Shown: piece by piece, positions 31,201 through 38,408 of the stretch
Position numbering within the stretch: the first letter of the stretch is position 1
Layout: each line of letters opens with the position of its first letter
NCBI GenBank assembly: GCA_046732895.1
Contig: JBKPNZ010000056.1
Location: forward strand, 1-45,476
Source of the DNA: JBKPNZ01 sp046732895
GTDB taxonomy: Bacteria > Actinomycetota > Thermoleophilia > Solirubrobacterales > 70-9
Direction of reading: 5' to 3'
DNA length: 45,476 nt
The notes under the pieces: model-generated
What the model was told of the DNA's origin: nothing
The model's database searches: none
Seen by the model: the letters and a program-made list of their open reading frames with translations, nothing else
Position numbers and translations under genes: made by a program

Positions 31201-32755
31201 GGCGCAGCTCGGCGAAGCGCTCCGACGGATAGCGGCCGTCGAGCATGTCCAGCACGTTCTCGAGCTGCTCGCGCCCGAGCTCGTGGAAGGGCTCCGTGGC
31301 GGTGACGACTCGCTCGAGCTCGTCGACCTGCCACTCCTCGTCCGCGACCATCGAGACCAGGTGCTGGGCGAGGACGTCCAGGGGATTGCGGGGGATCACC
31401 GTCTCCTCGATCTCGCCCTGCCGCATGCGTTTGGTGACGACGGCGCACTCGAGCAGGTCAGCACGGAACTTCGGGAAGATCCTCCCCTTCGAGACCTCGC
31501 CAAGTCCGTGCCCGGCGCGCCCGATCCGCTGCAGACCACGCGTCACCGACTTCGGCGACTCCACCTGGATCACGAGGTCGACCGCGCCCATGTCGATCCC
31601 CAGCTCCAGCGACGACGTCGCGACCAGACACGGCAGCTGCCCGGACTTGAGGAGCTCTTCGACGACCAACCGCTCCTCGTGAGCGAGCGACCCATGATGG
31701 GCCCGCGCAATCTCGATGACGGGATCCGCGGCCGCGCCGCTCCCGGCGTGCTCGGTCGCGGGCAGCTCCTGCTCAGGCTGCTCGTTCGCCAGCTCGTTCA
31801 GCCGCTTGGCCAGCCGCTCGGCGCCGCGGCGGCTGTTGACGAAGATGATCGTCGAGGTGTGCTCCTGGACCAGCTTCAGGAGCTCGGGGTAGATCGCCGG
31901 CCAGATCGAGCGCTGGGTGGGGGCCGCGTCGAAGTTGGCGTCGCCCGCGCTACCGACCGGCGGGCCCTCCTCAGACCCTGACGCCCCGGGCCGCGAAGCG
32001 GAGGAGGCGTCAGGCATTGTCATGTCCTCGACGGGAACCGTGATCTCGAGGTCGAGCTCTTTGCTGCGCCCGGCGTCGACGATCTCGCAGGTCCGCTTCG
32101 GGCCCACGAGAAAGCGGCCGATCCGCTCCAGGGGACGTTGCGTCGCCGAGAGGCCGATCCGCTGAACCTCCTCCCCGCCATTCGACTTGACGAGATGCGA
32201 AAGTCGCTCGAGGGTCAACGCCAGGTGGGCGCCGCGCTTCGACTGAGCCACGGCGTGGATCTCGTCGACGATCACGGCCTCGACGTCAGTGAGGATCTCC
32301 CGCGCACCCGAGGTGATCATCAGATAGAGCGACTCGGGCGTCGTGATGAGGATGTCCGGCGGCTTGCGCCGCATCGCCTGGCGCTCGCGCTGAGGCGTGT
32401 CGCCCGTGCGCAAGCCGACAGAGATCGGGGCACCGATGCCCTTCAGCGGCGCCCGCAGGTTGCGCTCGACGTCATAGGAGAGTGCCTTCAGGGGCGACAC
32501 GTAGACGAGGCCCACGCCGGAGCCCAGCCGCTCCTCCTCGCGCGAGAGCTTGTCGATGCCCCAGAGGAATGCCGCAAGCGTCTTGCCGGAGCCGGTGGGC
32601 GCGCAGATGAGCGTGTTCGCGCCCGAGGCGATCTGCGGCCAGCCCTGTGCCTGCGCAGGCGTGGGGGCCTCGAACGAGGCCTCGAACCAGCCACGCACCG
32701 GCGTCGAGAACGGCGCCAGAGATGATTCCGCAGTCGCTTTTAGGTCAGTGGCCAA
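28238..32755 (-). CDS. lhr: Lhr-type ATP-dependent helicase (full length)
   Basis: 1505 residues, the size of actinobacterial Lhr. SF2 core: Walker A PTGSGKT (53-59), DEIH box at 164-167, SAT motif in LSATQRPLER and motif VI QRIGRAGH. Then the Lhr winged-helix/beta-barrel modules and the large C-terminal domain (Lhr-CTD), which in other species includes a uracil glycosylase activity or DUF3516-like modules. Lhr translocates 3'-5' on ssDNA, unwinds RNA:DNA hybrids and is linked to DNA repair. A low-complexity insertion at about residues 245-275 carries an inverted repeat. Start is a TTG at 32755 hard against GGAGGA, so the true start may differ slightly. Confidence 0.95.
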   Translation of the reverse strand: MATDLKATAESSLAPFSTPVRGWFEASFEAPTPAQAQGWPQIASGANTLICAPTGSGKTLAAFLWGIDKLSREEERLGSGVGLVYVSPLKALSYDVERNLRAPLKGIGAPISVGLRTGDTPQRERQAMRRKPPDILITTPESLYLMITSGAREILTDVEAVIVDEIHAVAQSKRGAHLALTLERLSHLVKSNGGEEVQRIGLSATQRPLERIGRFLVGPKRTCEIVDAGRSKELDLEITVPVEDMTMPDASSASRPGASGSEEGPPVGSAGDANFDAAPTQRSIWPAIYPELLKLVQEHTSTIIFVNSRRGAERLAKRLNELANEQPEQELPATEHAGSGAAADPVIEIARAHHGSLAHEERLVVEELLKSGQLPCLVATSSLELGIDMGAVDLVIQVESPKSVTRGLQRIGRAGHGLGEVSKGRIFPKFRADLLECAVVTKRMRQGEIEETVIPRNPLDVLAQHLVSMVADEEWQVDELERVVTATEPFHELGREQLENVLDMLDGRYPSERFAELRPRVVWDRTEGTVRGRKGARQLAVTNAGTIPDRGLYGVHLPDGRRVGELDEEMVYEARPGQTFLLGATTWRIEDITRDRVVVTPAPGVPGAVPFWKGDGIGRPAELGRAIGEFAREAVSADPKKLAKEYDLDRRAAENLVAYLREQQAATRVVPSDETVVIERFRDEIGDWRLCVLSPWGGRVHAAWGIALARKIREEQDIEADAIWSDDGIVIHLPDSDEAPAADLVLLEADEVEDLVVRELGGSALFGARFRENAARSLLLPRAYPGKRTPLWQQRLKAQSLLEVAKDFPRFPVILETYRECMRDVLDLPALESLLRDLHSRKVSLVEVETPTASPFASSLLFDYVATYMYEGDTPNAERRAAALALDRELLRELLGQEELRELIDPEALEDVEASLQHLTEQARAQDRDALQQILRRLGDLTEEECEARVAEGYSAASMLQKLERERSAVRVRIGGEERWIAAEDAALFRDALGVPPPAGLPESFLEEVTEPMAALVRRYARTHGPFPTAQLAARYGVDPAPALRELERTGGLVRGELLPGGSEREWCDADVLRRVRRASLAHLRSEAEAVDRQELGRFLPAWQNVDAHRPAGAGPDRLRDALVALQGVALTPEVWERDVLPRRLGAYSPAWLDQLSTGGEIVWVGAGAVARSGRVALYFREDVRVAGPPPANAKLDSPEGEPHDAIRECLGDAPRFWLDLVTELEFSPEELHEALWDLAWAGEVTNDAFAPLRARRLSAVQAAARRGRRFASRRSGTGQTVQGRWSLTASLFANAPSSGPKLRAQAELMLERYGIVTRETVLAEGVPGGFSALYGELSNLEMLGTARRGYFVEGQGGAQFALAGAIERLRGLPPADGNYQVLAATDPAQPYGAALGWPKRGDGDGSRGGRRPSRTPGAYVLLRDGAPTLYVERGGRGILRFGHLDGDDLASAIRELADAAHAGLVPKLAIERVDGEAVIGSGLEEVLVEAGFSRQPRRLVASAA
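31977..32014. repeat. Inverted repeat inside the lhr insertion
   Basis: CCTGACGCC (31977-31985) and GGCGTCAGG (32006-32014), perfect 9-bp arms around a 20-base loop, encoding part of a Ser/Ala/Gly-rich stretch (ASSASRPGASGSEE) between helicase motifs. Confidence 0.6.
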
Positions 32756-32798
32756 TCCTCCGATCTTACGGACCGGCGCCGTCGGCCTCTCTCAGCAC

Positions 32799-32843
32799 CG
32801 AGTGGCGAGAAAGTCGCGTATACGCCGACTAACCCGCCACTCG
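32799..32843. repeat. 45-bp nested inverted repeat upstream of lhr
   Basis: Outer arms CGAGTGGCG (32799-32807) and CGCCACTCG (32835-32843), inner arms AGTCG (32812-32816) and CGACT (32826-32830), and a centre containing the palindrome CGTATACG. All are perfect. It lies in the 113-base gap between the FG-GAP gene's 3' end and the lhr start. It may be a terminator of the former, an operator of the latter (its centre offers TATACG as a -10 box on the minus strand), or both. Confidence 0.6.
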
Positions 32844-32855
32844 ACGAAAGGCGGG
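32833..32855 (-). terminator. Hairpin after the FG-GAP gene
   Basis: CCCGCC (32833-32838) pairs with GGCGGG (32850-32855), a 6-bp stem with an 11-base loop, 13 bases after the stop of the minus-strand propeller gene. It is mutually exclusive with the outer stem of the larger nested repeat, which uses the same bases. Confidence 0.45.
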
Positions 32856-32868
32856 CGCTGTGTTCGGC

Positions 32869-33990
32869 TCAGGTTTCGTTGATGAGGACCACGGCCTGGC
32901 CGCTGAGGCCGACCAGGTCGCGATGGCCGTCCCCGTTGATGTCGGCCGCCGCCAGGTCACCAACCGTGTCCAGGCTCGCGAAGGTCCGGTAGCCGCGCAG
33001 GCCACCCGACTTCTTGCCTCGCAGCACGGCGACGCTCGACCCGCCTGCCCCGACGGCGACGTCGGCGCGCTCGTCGCCGTCGAGATCCGTGGCGACCAGG
33101 CCACCGCCGCCGGCCGGCACGACGAACTTCTGGCATTTACCGAGGCCCTTGCGCCCGATGGCATACACGCAAAGCGACTCGGCGCCGGGTGCCCGCGCGA
33201 TCACCTCGAGGGCCTTCGTGCCGAGCACGTCCGCCGCGGCGACGTCGACGCCGCCGGTGCCGAGCGCCTTGACGCTCGGGGCCGCGAACTTTCCGCCACC
33301 GCGATTCCGCAGGAGGGCGAGGGCGCCGTCGAGTCCACCGGCTCCCGAGAGGCCGCCGACGACGATGTCGCGATCGCCGTCGCGATCGACGTCCGCGGCC
33401 ACGCTCGACGAAGCATTGACGCCCGACCCGTACTCCTTCGGCCCGCCGACGGTGTTGTCGGAATGGCCCTTGTAGAGCGTGAGCGGGCCCTCGTTGCCCG
33501 AGGCCAGGTCGGGCACGTGATCGCCGGTGAAGTCGGCGATGACCGGCGCGAGCACCGAGCCCACGTCCTCCGGGCGGGGTAGCCCGACCGCGCTGGGAAA
33601 CCCACCGGCGCCGTTGCCGAAGTAGAGGACACCGTCGCCGTTGCGGTTGCCCGTTGCGACGTCGGTGTCGCCGTCGCCGCCGACGTCACCGACGGCGACT
33701 CCTTCGACCGCCTCACCGGTGCCGACGCCGGTGGGGGTGGGCGAGCCGAACGTGCCGCTGCCGGAGTTCGTGTTCACGGTGAAGAAGGGCTGCTCGGTGT
33801 CGAACTGAGGCCTCACGCCGATGACGATCTCCGGCCGCTTGTCGCCCGTCAGATCGCCCAGGGTGAGGTCCTGGGGCGTGCCGGAGGCGGTCGCCGCATA
33901 GCCCTGCGGCGACGCGAACGTGAGCGCGTGCGCCTGGGCGCCAGACGCAAGTAGGGCTGCGAGCGCAGCGACGCACGCGCAGCCACCCAT
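32869..33990 (-). CDS. Secreted FG-GAP/VCBS beta-propeller protein
   Basis: 373 residues from the ATG at 33990 (AGGA six bases upstream); an upstream in-frame ATG at 34038 is possible but would bury the signal peptide. Signal peptide MGGCACVAALAALLASGAQA. Seven calcium-loop repeats can be counted (GDLTGDKRPEIVIG, GDVGGDGDTDVATG, ADFTGDHVPDLASG, ADVDRDGDRDIVVG, a degenerate ADVLGTKALEVIA, TDLDGDERADVAVG, ADINGDGHRDLVG), giving an integrin-like seven-bladed propeller. Extracellular; adhesion or scaffold role likely. It is not a close copy of the other propeller in the window: repeat sequence and strand endings differ. Confidence 0.87.
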   Translation of the reverse strand: MGGCACVAALAALLASGAQAHALTFASPQGYAATASGTPQDLTLGDLTGDKRPEIVIGVRPQFDTEQPFFTVNTNSGSGTFGSPTPTGVGTGEAVEGVAVGDVGGDGDTDVATGNRNGDGVLYFGNGAGGFPSAVGLPRPEDVGSVLAPVIADFTGDHVPDLASGNEGPLTLYKGHSDNTVGGPKEYGSGVNASSSVAADVDRDGDRDIVVGGLSGAGGLDGALALLRNRGGGKFAAPSVKALGTGGVDVAAADVLGTKALEVIARAPGAESLCVYAIGRKGLGKCQKFVVPAGGGGLVATDLDGDERADVAVGAGGSSVAVLRGKKSGGLRGYRTFASLDTVGDLAAADINGDGHRDLVGLSGQAVVLINET

Positions 33991-34080
33991 GAGGTTCCTG
34001 CCGGCCACGCCGGGCAGGCTAGCGAGAGCGCCCGGCACCGAGCACGTCGGCGAGCTCGACCGGGATGCGCGCGTAAGGGG

Positions 34081-34629
34081 CTACCAGGGCAGGGTGGGAG
34101 CGATCTCCGACAGAGGTGGGGCCGCACGATCTCGCTCCGAGAGGAGCGGATCGGAGATCGGCCATTCGATGCCGACCTCGGGATCGTCCCAGGCAAACCC
34201 GGCCTCGGTCTGGGGGTCGTAGTAGCTGGAGAGCCGGTAGGTGACGTCCGCGACCTCGGAGAGCACGCAGAAGCCATGCGCGAAGCCGACCGGCACGAAG
34301 AGCTGGCGATGGTTGCCGTCGCTCAGCTCGTGGCCCTCCCACCGGCCGAACGTCGGCGAATCCCGGCGTAGGTCGACCGCCGCGTCCCAGATCGCGCCGC
34401 GCACGCAGCGCACCAGCTTCGCCTGCCCCGGGTCGGTCTGGAAATGCATGCCCCGCAGCGTCCGCTGCGCCGAGCGGGAATGGTTGTCCTGCACGAAGTC
34501 CGTGTCGACCCCGGCATCCCGCCAGAGGTCGGCGCGAAAGGTCTCGGCGAGGAAACCGCGCTCGTCTCCGTGCGCAGCGACCTCGAGCAGGACCAGCTCG
34601 TCGATCTCAGTTGGCAGCCGCGACGGCAT
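34081..34629 (-). CDS. rmlC: dTDP-4-dehydrorhamnose 3,5-epimerase
   Basis: 182 residues, the usual size. Cupin fold with GDERGFLAETFRADLW, catalytic His in RTLRGMHFQ, KLVRCVRGAIWDAAVDLR and the second conserved region FVPVGFAHGFCVLSE. It converts dTDP-4-keto-6-deoxyglucose into dTDP-4-keto-rhamnose, step three of dTDP-L-rhamnose synthesis. The ATG at 34629 overlaps the rmlB stop (ATGA). Last gene of the rmlADBC run. Confidence 0.96.
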   Translation of the reverse strand: MPSRLPTEIDELVLLEVAAHGDERGFLAETFRADLWRDAGVDTDFVQDNHSRSAQRTLRGMHFQTDPGQAKLVRCVRGAIWDAAVDLRRDSPTFGRWEGHELSDGNHRQLFVPVGFAHGFCVLSEVADVTYRLSSYYDPQTEAGFAWDDPEVGIEWPISDPLLSERDRAAPPLSEIAPTLPW

Positions 34630-35630
34630 CAGCCGAGCGCCCGCCCGTACTGGCGCTCGTAATAGGAGCGGTACTCGCCCGAGCGGATCGGCTCCCACCA
34701 GGACTCGTTGTCGCGGTACCAGGAAACCGTTCGCTCCAGGCCCTCGTCGAACCGAACCTCGGCCCGCCAGCCGAGCTCGTCATGCAACTTCTGCGAGCCG
34801 AGCGAGTAGCGGCGATCGTGACCGGGACGATCGGTGACGTACTCGATCAGCGACTCGTCGCGTCCCGTGAGCTCCAAGATGCGGCGCACGACCTCGATGT
34901 TCGGTTGCTCGTCGGGGCCGCCGACGTTGTAGACCTCGCCGGCGCGCCCGTCCTCGAGCACGCGGTCGATCGCCGCCGCGAAGTCATCGACGAACAGCCA
35001 GTTGCGGACCTGCATACCGTCGCCGTACACCGGCAGCGAGTCGCCGGCAAGGGCGTTCAGGATGCAGAGAGGAATCAGCTTCTCGGGATGCTGCCGCGGG
35101 CCGTAGTTGTTCGACGCCCGCACGACCAGCACGTCCGCGTCATAGGTGTGGTGGAAGGCGCCGACGATCAGATCACCGCCGGCCTTGGACGCCGAATAGG
35201 GCGAGGACGGGTCGAGCGCAGACTCCTCTGTGAACGAGCCCGACTCGATCGAGCCGTAGACCTCGTCGGTCGAGACCTGCACATGGCGGATCCCGGCGTC
35301 CCTGGCGGCCTCGAGCAGGACGAAGGTGCCGAAGACATCCGTCTGGATGAACTCTCCGGGTGAGTGGATCGAGCGGTCCACGTGCGACTCGGCCGCGACG
35401 TTGACGATCGCGTCGCAGCCCTCGATCGCCGCGGCGACGGCGTCGCGGTCTGAGATGTCGCCGACCGCAAGCTCCACGCGATCGTCCGGGAGGCGATCGA
35501 GGTTCTCGCGCCGGCCGGCATAGGTGAGCTTGTCGAGCACCCTGACCGACCCACCAGGATCAGCGTCGAGACGGCGGCGGACGTAGGCCGACCCGATGAA
35601 TCCGGCGCCCCCGGTGACGAGCACCTTCAC
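34629..35630 (-). CDS. rmlB: dTDP-glucose 4,6-dehydratase
   Basis: 333 residues from a GTG at 35630 overlapping the rmlD stop. Rossmann motif VTGGAGFIGSAYVRRRL, catalytic STDEVYGSI and the Tyr-Lys pair in SPYSASKAGGD; NNYGPRQHPEKLIPL and NVGGPDEQPN are RmlB-specific. Second step of dTDP-rhamnose synthesis (dehydration of dTDP-glucose). Confidence 0.97.
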   Translation of the reverse strand: MKVLVTGGAGFIGSAYVRRRLDADPGGSVRVLDKLTYAGRRENLDRLPDDRVELAVGDISDRDAVAAAIEGCDAIVNVAAESHVDRSIHSPGEFIQTDVFGTFVLLEAARDAGIRHVQVSTDEVYGSIESGSFTEESALDPSSPYSASKAGGDLIVGAFHHTYDADVLVVRASNNYGPRQHPEKLIPLCILNALAGDSLPVYGDGMQVRNWLFVDDFAAAIDRVLEDGRAGEVYNVGGPDEQPNIEVVRRILELTGRDESLIEYVTDRPGHDRRYSLGSQKLHDELGWRAEVRFDEGLERTVSWYRDNESWWEPIRSGEYRSYYERQYGRALG

Positions 35631-36487
35631 GCCGGGCCTCCTGTTGTTGCAGCTGCGCGAGCGCGGAGTCGCATGTACTCGGCCAGCGCCTGGCGCCAGG
35701 GCGGCAGCGCGATCGGATTCGGGCGCTCCGTCCCGAGGACGGAATATGCGGGGCGCGCGGCCGGCCGATCGAGCATGTCCGTCGTGGCGGCCATCACGCG
35801 CGTGTCGTATCCGGCCAGATCGAAGATCTCCTGGGCGAAGTCGAACCACGAGCAGGCGCCCTCGCCGGTGACGTGATGGATCCCGTATTCGTCGCCCTCG
35901 GCCAGCAGCACCAAGGCGCCGGCCAGGTGCGGGGTGTAGGTGGGACACCCGACCTGGTCGGAGACGACGAGCACCTCAGGCTGCTCCGCCCCGACGCGGA
36001 GCATCGTCTCGACGAAGTTCGGGCCGCCCAATCCGAAGAGCCAGGACGAGCGCACGATGAAGTGATTCGGGTTCGAGACCGCGACCGCCGTCTCCCCCGC
36101 GAGCTTCGACCGTCCGTACGCGGACAGCGGCGAGGGCATGTCGGACTCGACGTACGGGGTGCGACGCGAGCCGTCGAAGACGTAGTCGGTGGAGGGATGG
36201 ACGATCCTGGCGCCGACCTGGGCGGCGGCCGCGGCGAGGAGGCCGGCCCCGGTGTCGTTGATGAGCATCGCATCGCGCTCCCGCCCCTCCGCGGCATCGA
36301 CGTCGGTCCACGCCGCGCAGTTGATGATCGCATCGGGACGCAGCTGCGAAACCACGGGATCGACCTCTCGGCTGGTGATGTCCAGGTCCTCGTGGGTGAG
36401 GCCGATCACCTGATGGCCCCGAGCCCGCGCCGCCTCGACGACGTCGCGGCCGAGCATGCCGGCGGCTCCTGTGACCACCAACCTCAT
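35627..36487 (-). CDS. rmlD: dTDP-4-dehydrorhamnose reductase
   Basis: 286 residues. VTGAAGMLGRDVVEAA nucleotide motif, INCAAWTDVDAAE, HPSTDYVFDGSRRTPY and the active-site YGRSK are typical of RmlD. NADPH-dependent last step yielding dTDP-L-rhamnose, the donor for wall rhamnans, linker disaccharides or exopolysaccharide. The start overlaps the rmlA stop by four bases (ATGA). Confidence 0.96.
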   Translation of the reverse strand: MRLVVTGAAGMLGRDVVEAARARGHQVIGLTHEDLDITSREVDPVVSQLRPDAIINCAAWTDVDAAEGRERDAMLINDTGAGLLAAAAAQVGARIVHPSTDYVFDGSRRTPYVESDMPSPLSAYGRSKLAGETAVAVSNPNHFIVRSSWLFGLGGPNFVETMLRVGAEQPEVLVVSDQVGCPTYTPHLAGALVLLAEGDEYGIHHVTGEGACSWFDFAQEIFDLAGYDTRVMAATTDMLDRPAARPAYSVLGTERPNPIALPPWRQALAEYMRLRARAAATTGGPA

Positions 36488-37557
36488 GGGATCTCGATCT
36501 CCGACCTGTCCCCCACGATCATCCGCAGCGTCTTCGGCACCCCGTCCGATCCGGTCAGCTTCACGTCACGCCCGAGCAGGCTGGCCTCGAGCCGGGCGCT
36601 CAGGTCGCTGACGTGAGCGCCCGAGAGCAGGATGGAGTGCTCAACCTCGCAGCGGGCCACCGTCACGTCACCGCCGACGGAGGTGTAGGGGCCGACGTAG
36701 GCGTCGCTCACCTGGGCGCCCGCGCCGATGATCGCCGGGCCTCGCACGACCGCGCGCTCCAGGCGAGCGCCCTCCTCGACCACCACGCGGCCCTCGACCT
36801 TCGAGTCGACGATCTCGCCCTCGATGCTGCGCTCGAGGTCCTCGAGCACCAGTCGATTGGCCTCGAGCATGTCGGCGAGCTGACCGGTGTCCTTCCACCA
36901 GCCCGCGACGGTGTGGCTCTCGACCCGGCTGCCGCCATCGATCAGGAGCTGGATCGCGTCGGTGATCTCGAGCTCGTCACGCCACGACGGCTCGATCTTC
37001 TTGGCCGCGTCGAAGATGGGCGAGCCGAACATGTAGACGCCCACGAGGGCCATGTCGCTCGGCGGGTCCTTCGGCTTCTCGACGAGCTTGACGACCCGCT
37101 CGCCGTCGAGCTCGGCGACGCCGTAGTGCCACGGATCGGCGACCTTCGTCAGCAGGATCAGCGCGTCCGGCTCCGACTCGCGGAAGCGGGCGACCAGGTC
37201 GGTGATGCCGTCTCGGAGCAGGTTGTCGCCGAGGTACATGACGAAGGGCTCGTCGTCGAGGAATTCTTCCGCCGTGAGCAGCGCATGGGCGAGTCCCTTC
37301 GGCGCGTCCTGCTCGATGAAGGTCACGCTCGCGCCGAAGGCCGAGCCGTCGCCCACCGCCTCGCGGATCTCACCGCCCGTCTCAGGCGCGACGATGATGC
37401 CGATCTGCTCGATCCCTGCGGCCACCAGGGCCTCGATTCCGTAGAAGAGCACGGGCTTGTTCGCCACCGGCACGAGCTGCTTGGCCGAGGTGTGCGTGAT
37501 CGGGCGCAGGCGAGTGCCGGCGCCGCCCGAGAGGATCAGGCCGCGAAGAGTCTCCAT
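36484..37557 (-). CDS. rmlA: Glucose-1-phosphate thymidylyltransferase, long form
   Basis: 357 residues, about 65 longer than the tetrameric E. coli type. N-terminal nucleotidyltransferase with LILSGGAGTRLRPITH and KQLVPVANKPVLFYGIEAL; the C-terminal third has the hexapeptide pattern of a left-handed beta-helix (VRGPAIIGAGAQVSDAYVGP). This long RmlA/StrD form is known from actinobacteria and archaea. It makes dTDP-glucose, the committed step of dTDP-rhamnose synthesis. It starts 12 bases after the lysozyme-like gene; TAGCCT overlapping that gene's stop lies nine bases before the ATG, so it may have its own leaderless promoter. Confidence 0.95.
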   Translation of the reverse strand: METLRGLILSGGAGTRLRPITHTSAKQLVPVANKPVLFYGIEALVAAGIEQIGIIVAPETGGEIREAVGDGSAFGASVTFIEQDAPKGLAHALLTAEEFLDDEPFVMYLGDNLLRDGITDLVARFRESEPDALILLTKVADPWHYGVAELDGERVVKLVEKPKDPPSDMALVGVYMFGSPIFDAAKKIEPSWRDELEITDAIQLLIDGGSRVESHTVAGWWKDTGQLADMLEANRLVLEDLERSIEGEIVDSKVEGRVVVEEGARLERAVVRGPAIIGAGAQVSDAYVGPYTSVGGDVTVARCEVEHSILLSGAHVSDLSARLEASLLGRDVKLTGSDGVPKTLRMIVGDRSEIEIP

Positions 37558-37566
37558 CGGGCCGCA

Positions 37567-37572
37567 AGGCTA
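37567..37572 (-). promoter_or_regulatory. rmlA -10 box overlapping the upstream stop codon
   Basis: TAGCCT on the minus strand, its TAG being the stop of the lysozyme-like gene, nine bases before the rmlA ATG; it matches the TAnnnT spacing seen at other starts in the window. Confidence 0.4.
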
Positions 37573-38397
37573 CTGACGCAGTGCGGCCTGGATGCGCTGC
37601 TCCCAGGCCTTCTTGAGACCGAGCACGCTGTCGGCGTAGCCGAGTTGAGGATTTCCCTCGCCCCCGTTGTAGGCACCGATGCCCGTGCGCTCCCCCATCC
37701 GCTCGATATGCCCGTGGAGCACGCGGAACCCGACCCGGCACTGGTTGCGAACCTCCCAGACGCCGCCTTCCTTGTTTGCCGCGTCCACGTACTCGAAGCT
37801 CGTCAGCTGGGTCCACCCGACTCCGTTGGCCTTGCCGCCGGCCCGCAGCTGCTGCGCCCGCTCCTTGCTGACGTCGACGTGGCAGAACGCGACTCCGGGG
37901 CCCCAATCGCAGCCGAAGACGTTCTTGAACCCGCTTTCCTGCTGGCAGAGCGCCGCCGCCAGGGCGATGTCGATGTTCGCGCTCTTCGCCTCTTCGATCA
38001 TCGCTTCGGCGTGCGGCTCGTTGAGGCCGTAGTTACGGAACAGGGCGACCAGGCGATCGTCGGGGTCGTCACTCGCCATCTTCTGCTTGAGGCCGCGGAT
38101 CCGATCGGCCGCATCCCTGCGTAGGTCCTTGGCCTTCTCGGAGTTCTCGAGCGACTGCTGGTGATGCTCGAGCAAGTCGCTGATGGTGTCCTCGAGCTCG
38201 TCCACCCTCGCCTTGTACTCGTCGCGAAGGTCCGGATCGTCCGTCGCCTTGCGCTTCTGACGGAGGCGGTAGATGTGATCCCGCGCCTCCTGGATCGCCT
38301 CGTGAGCCTCCTCGGCCTTGGCCTCTCGCTTTGCGCCCAGCTTCTTGAACTTCTCGTGGGCCTCGCGGGCCTCCTGGAGCTCTTCCTTCACCGACAT
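37570..38397 (-). CDS. Coiled-coil protein with lysozyme/transglycosylase-like domain
   Basis: 275 residues from the ATG at 38397 (GAGGG eight bases upstream). Residues 1 to about 125 are a charged coiled coil (long runs of Glu, Lys, Arg, Ala without Pro). The rest is a lysozyme-like fold: catalytic Glu in ALCQQESGFKNVFG, GVGWTQLTSFEYVDAANKEG in place of the GxMQ block, and the GAYNGGEGN motif, the E-S / Q / AYN signature of family 1 lytic transglycosylases and goose-type lysozymes. It would cleave peptidoglycan glycan strands. There is no signal peptide or membrane segment, unusual for a wall enzyme, so export would need another route. Arrangement and neighbour recall phage lysis or tail enzymes, without other phage genes here. 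Confidence 0.78.
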   Translation of the reverse strand: MSVKEELQEAREAHEKFKKLGAKREAKAEEAHEAIQEARDHIYRLRQKRKATDDPDLRDEYKARVDELEDTISDLLEHHQQSLENSEKAKDLRRDAADRIRGLKQKMASDDPDDRLVALFRNYGLNEPHAEAMIEEAKSANIDIALAAALCQQESGFKNVFGCDWGPGVAFCHVDVSKERAQQLRAGGKANGVGWTQLTSFEYVDAANKEGGVWEVRNQCRVGFRVLHGHIERMGERTGIGAYNGGEGNPQLGYADSVLGLKKAWEQRIQAALRQ

Positions 38398-38408
38398 CGG
38401 CCGATCCC

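Noticed and set aside
28370..31981. A 1203-codon plus-strand open frame
   Set aside because: It is exactly opposite the lhr helicase, whose motifs are complete. The plus-strand product is Arg/Glu/Leu-rich without any domain; in GC-rich DNA stops are rare on the opposite strand.
36613..38124. A 503-codon plus-strand open frame
   Set aside because: Antisense to rmlA and the lysozyme-like gene; His/Asp/Leu-rich shadow composition.
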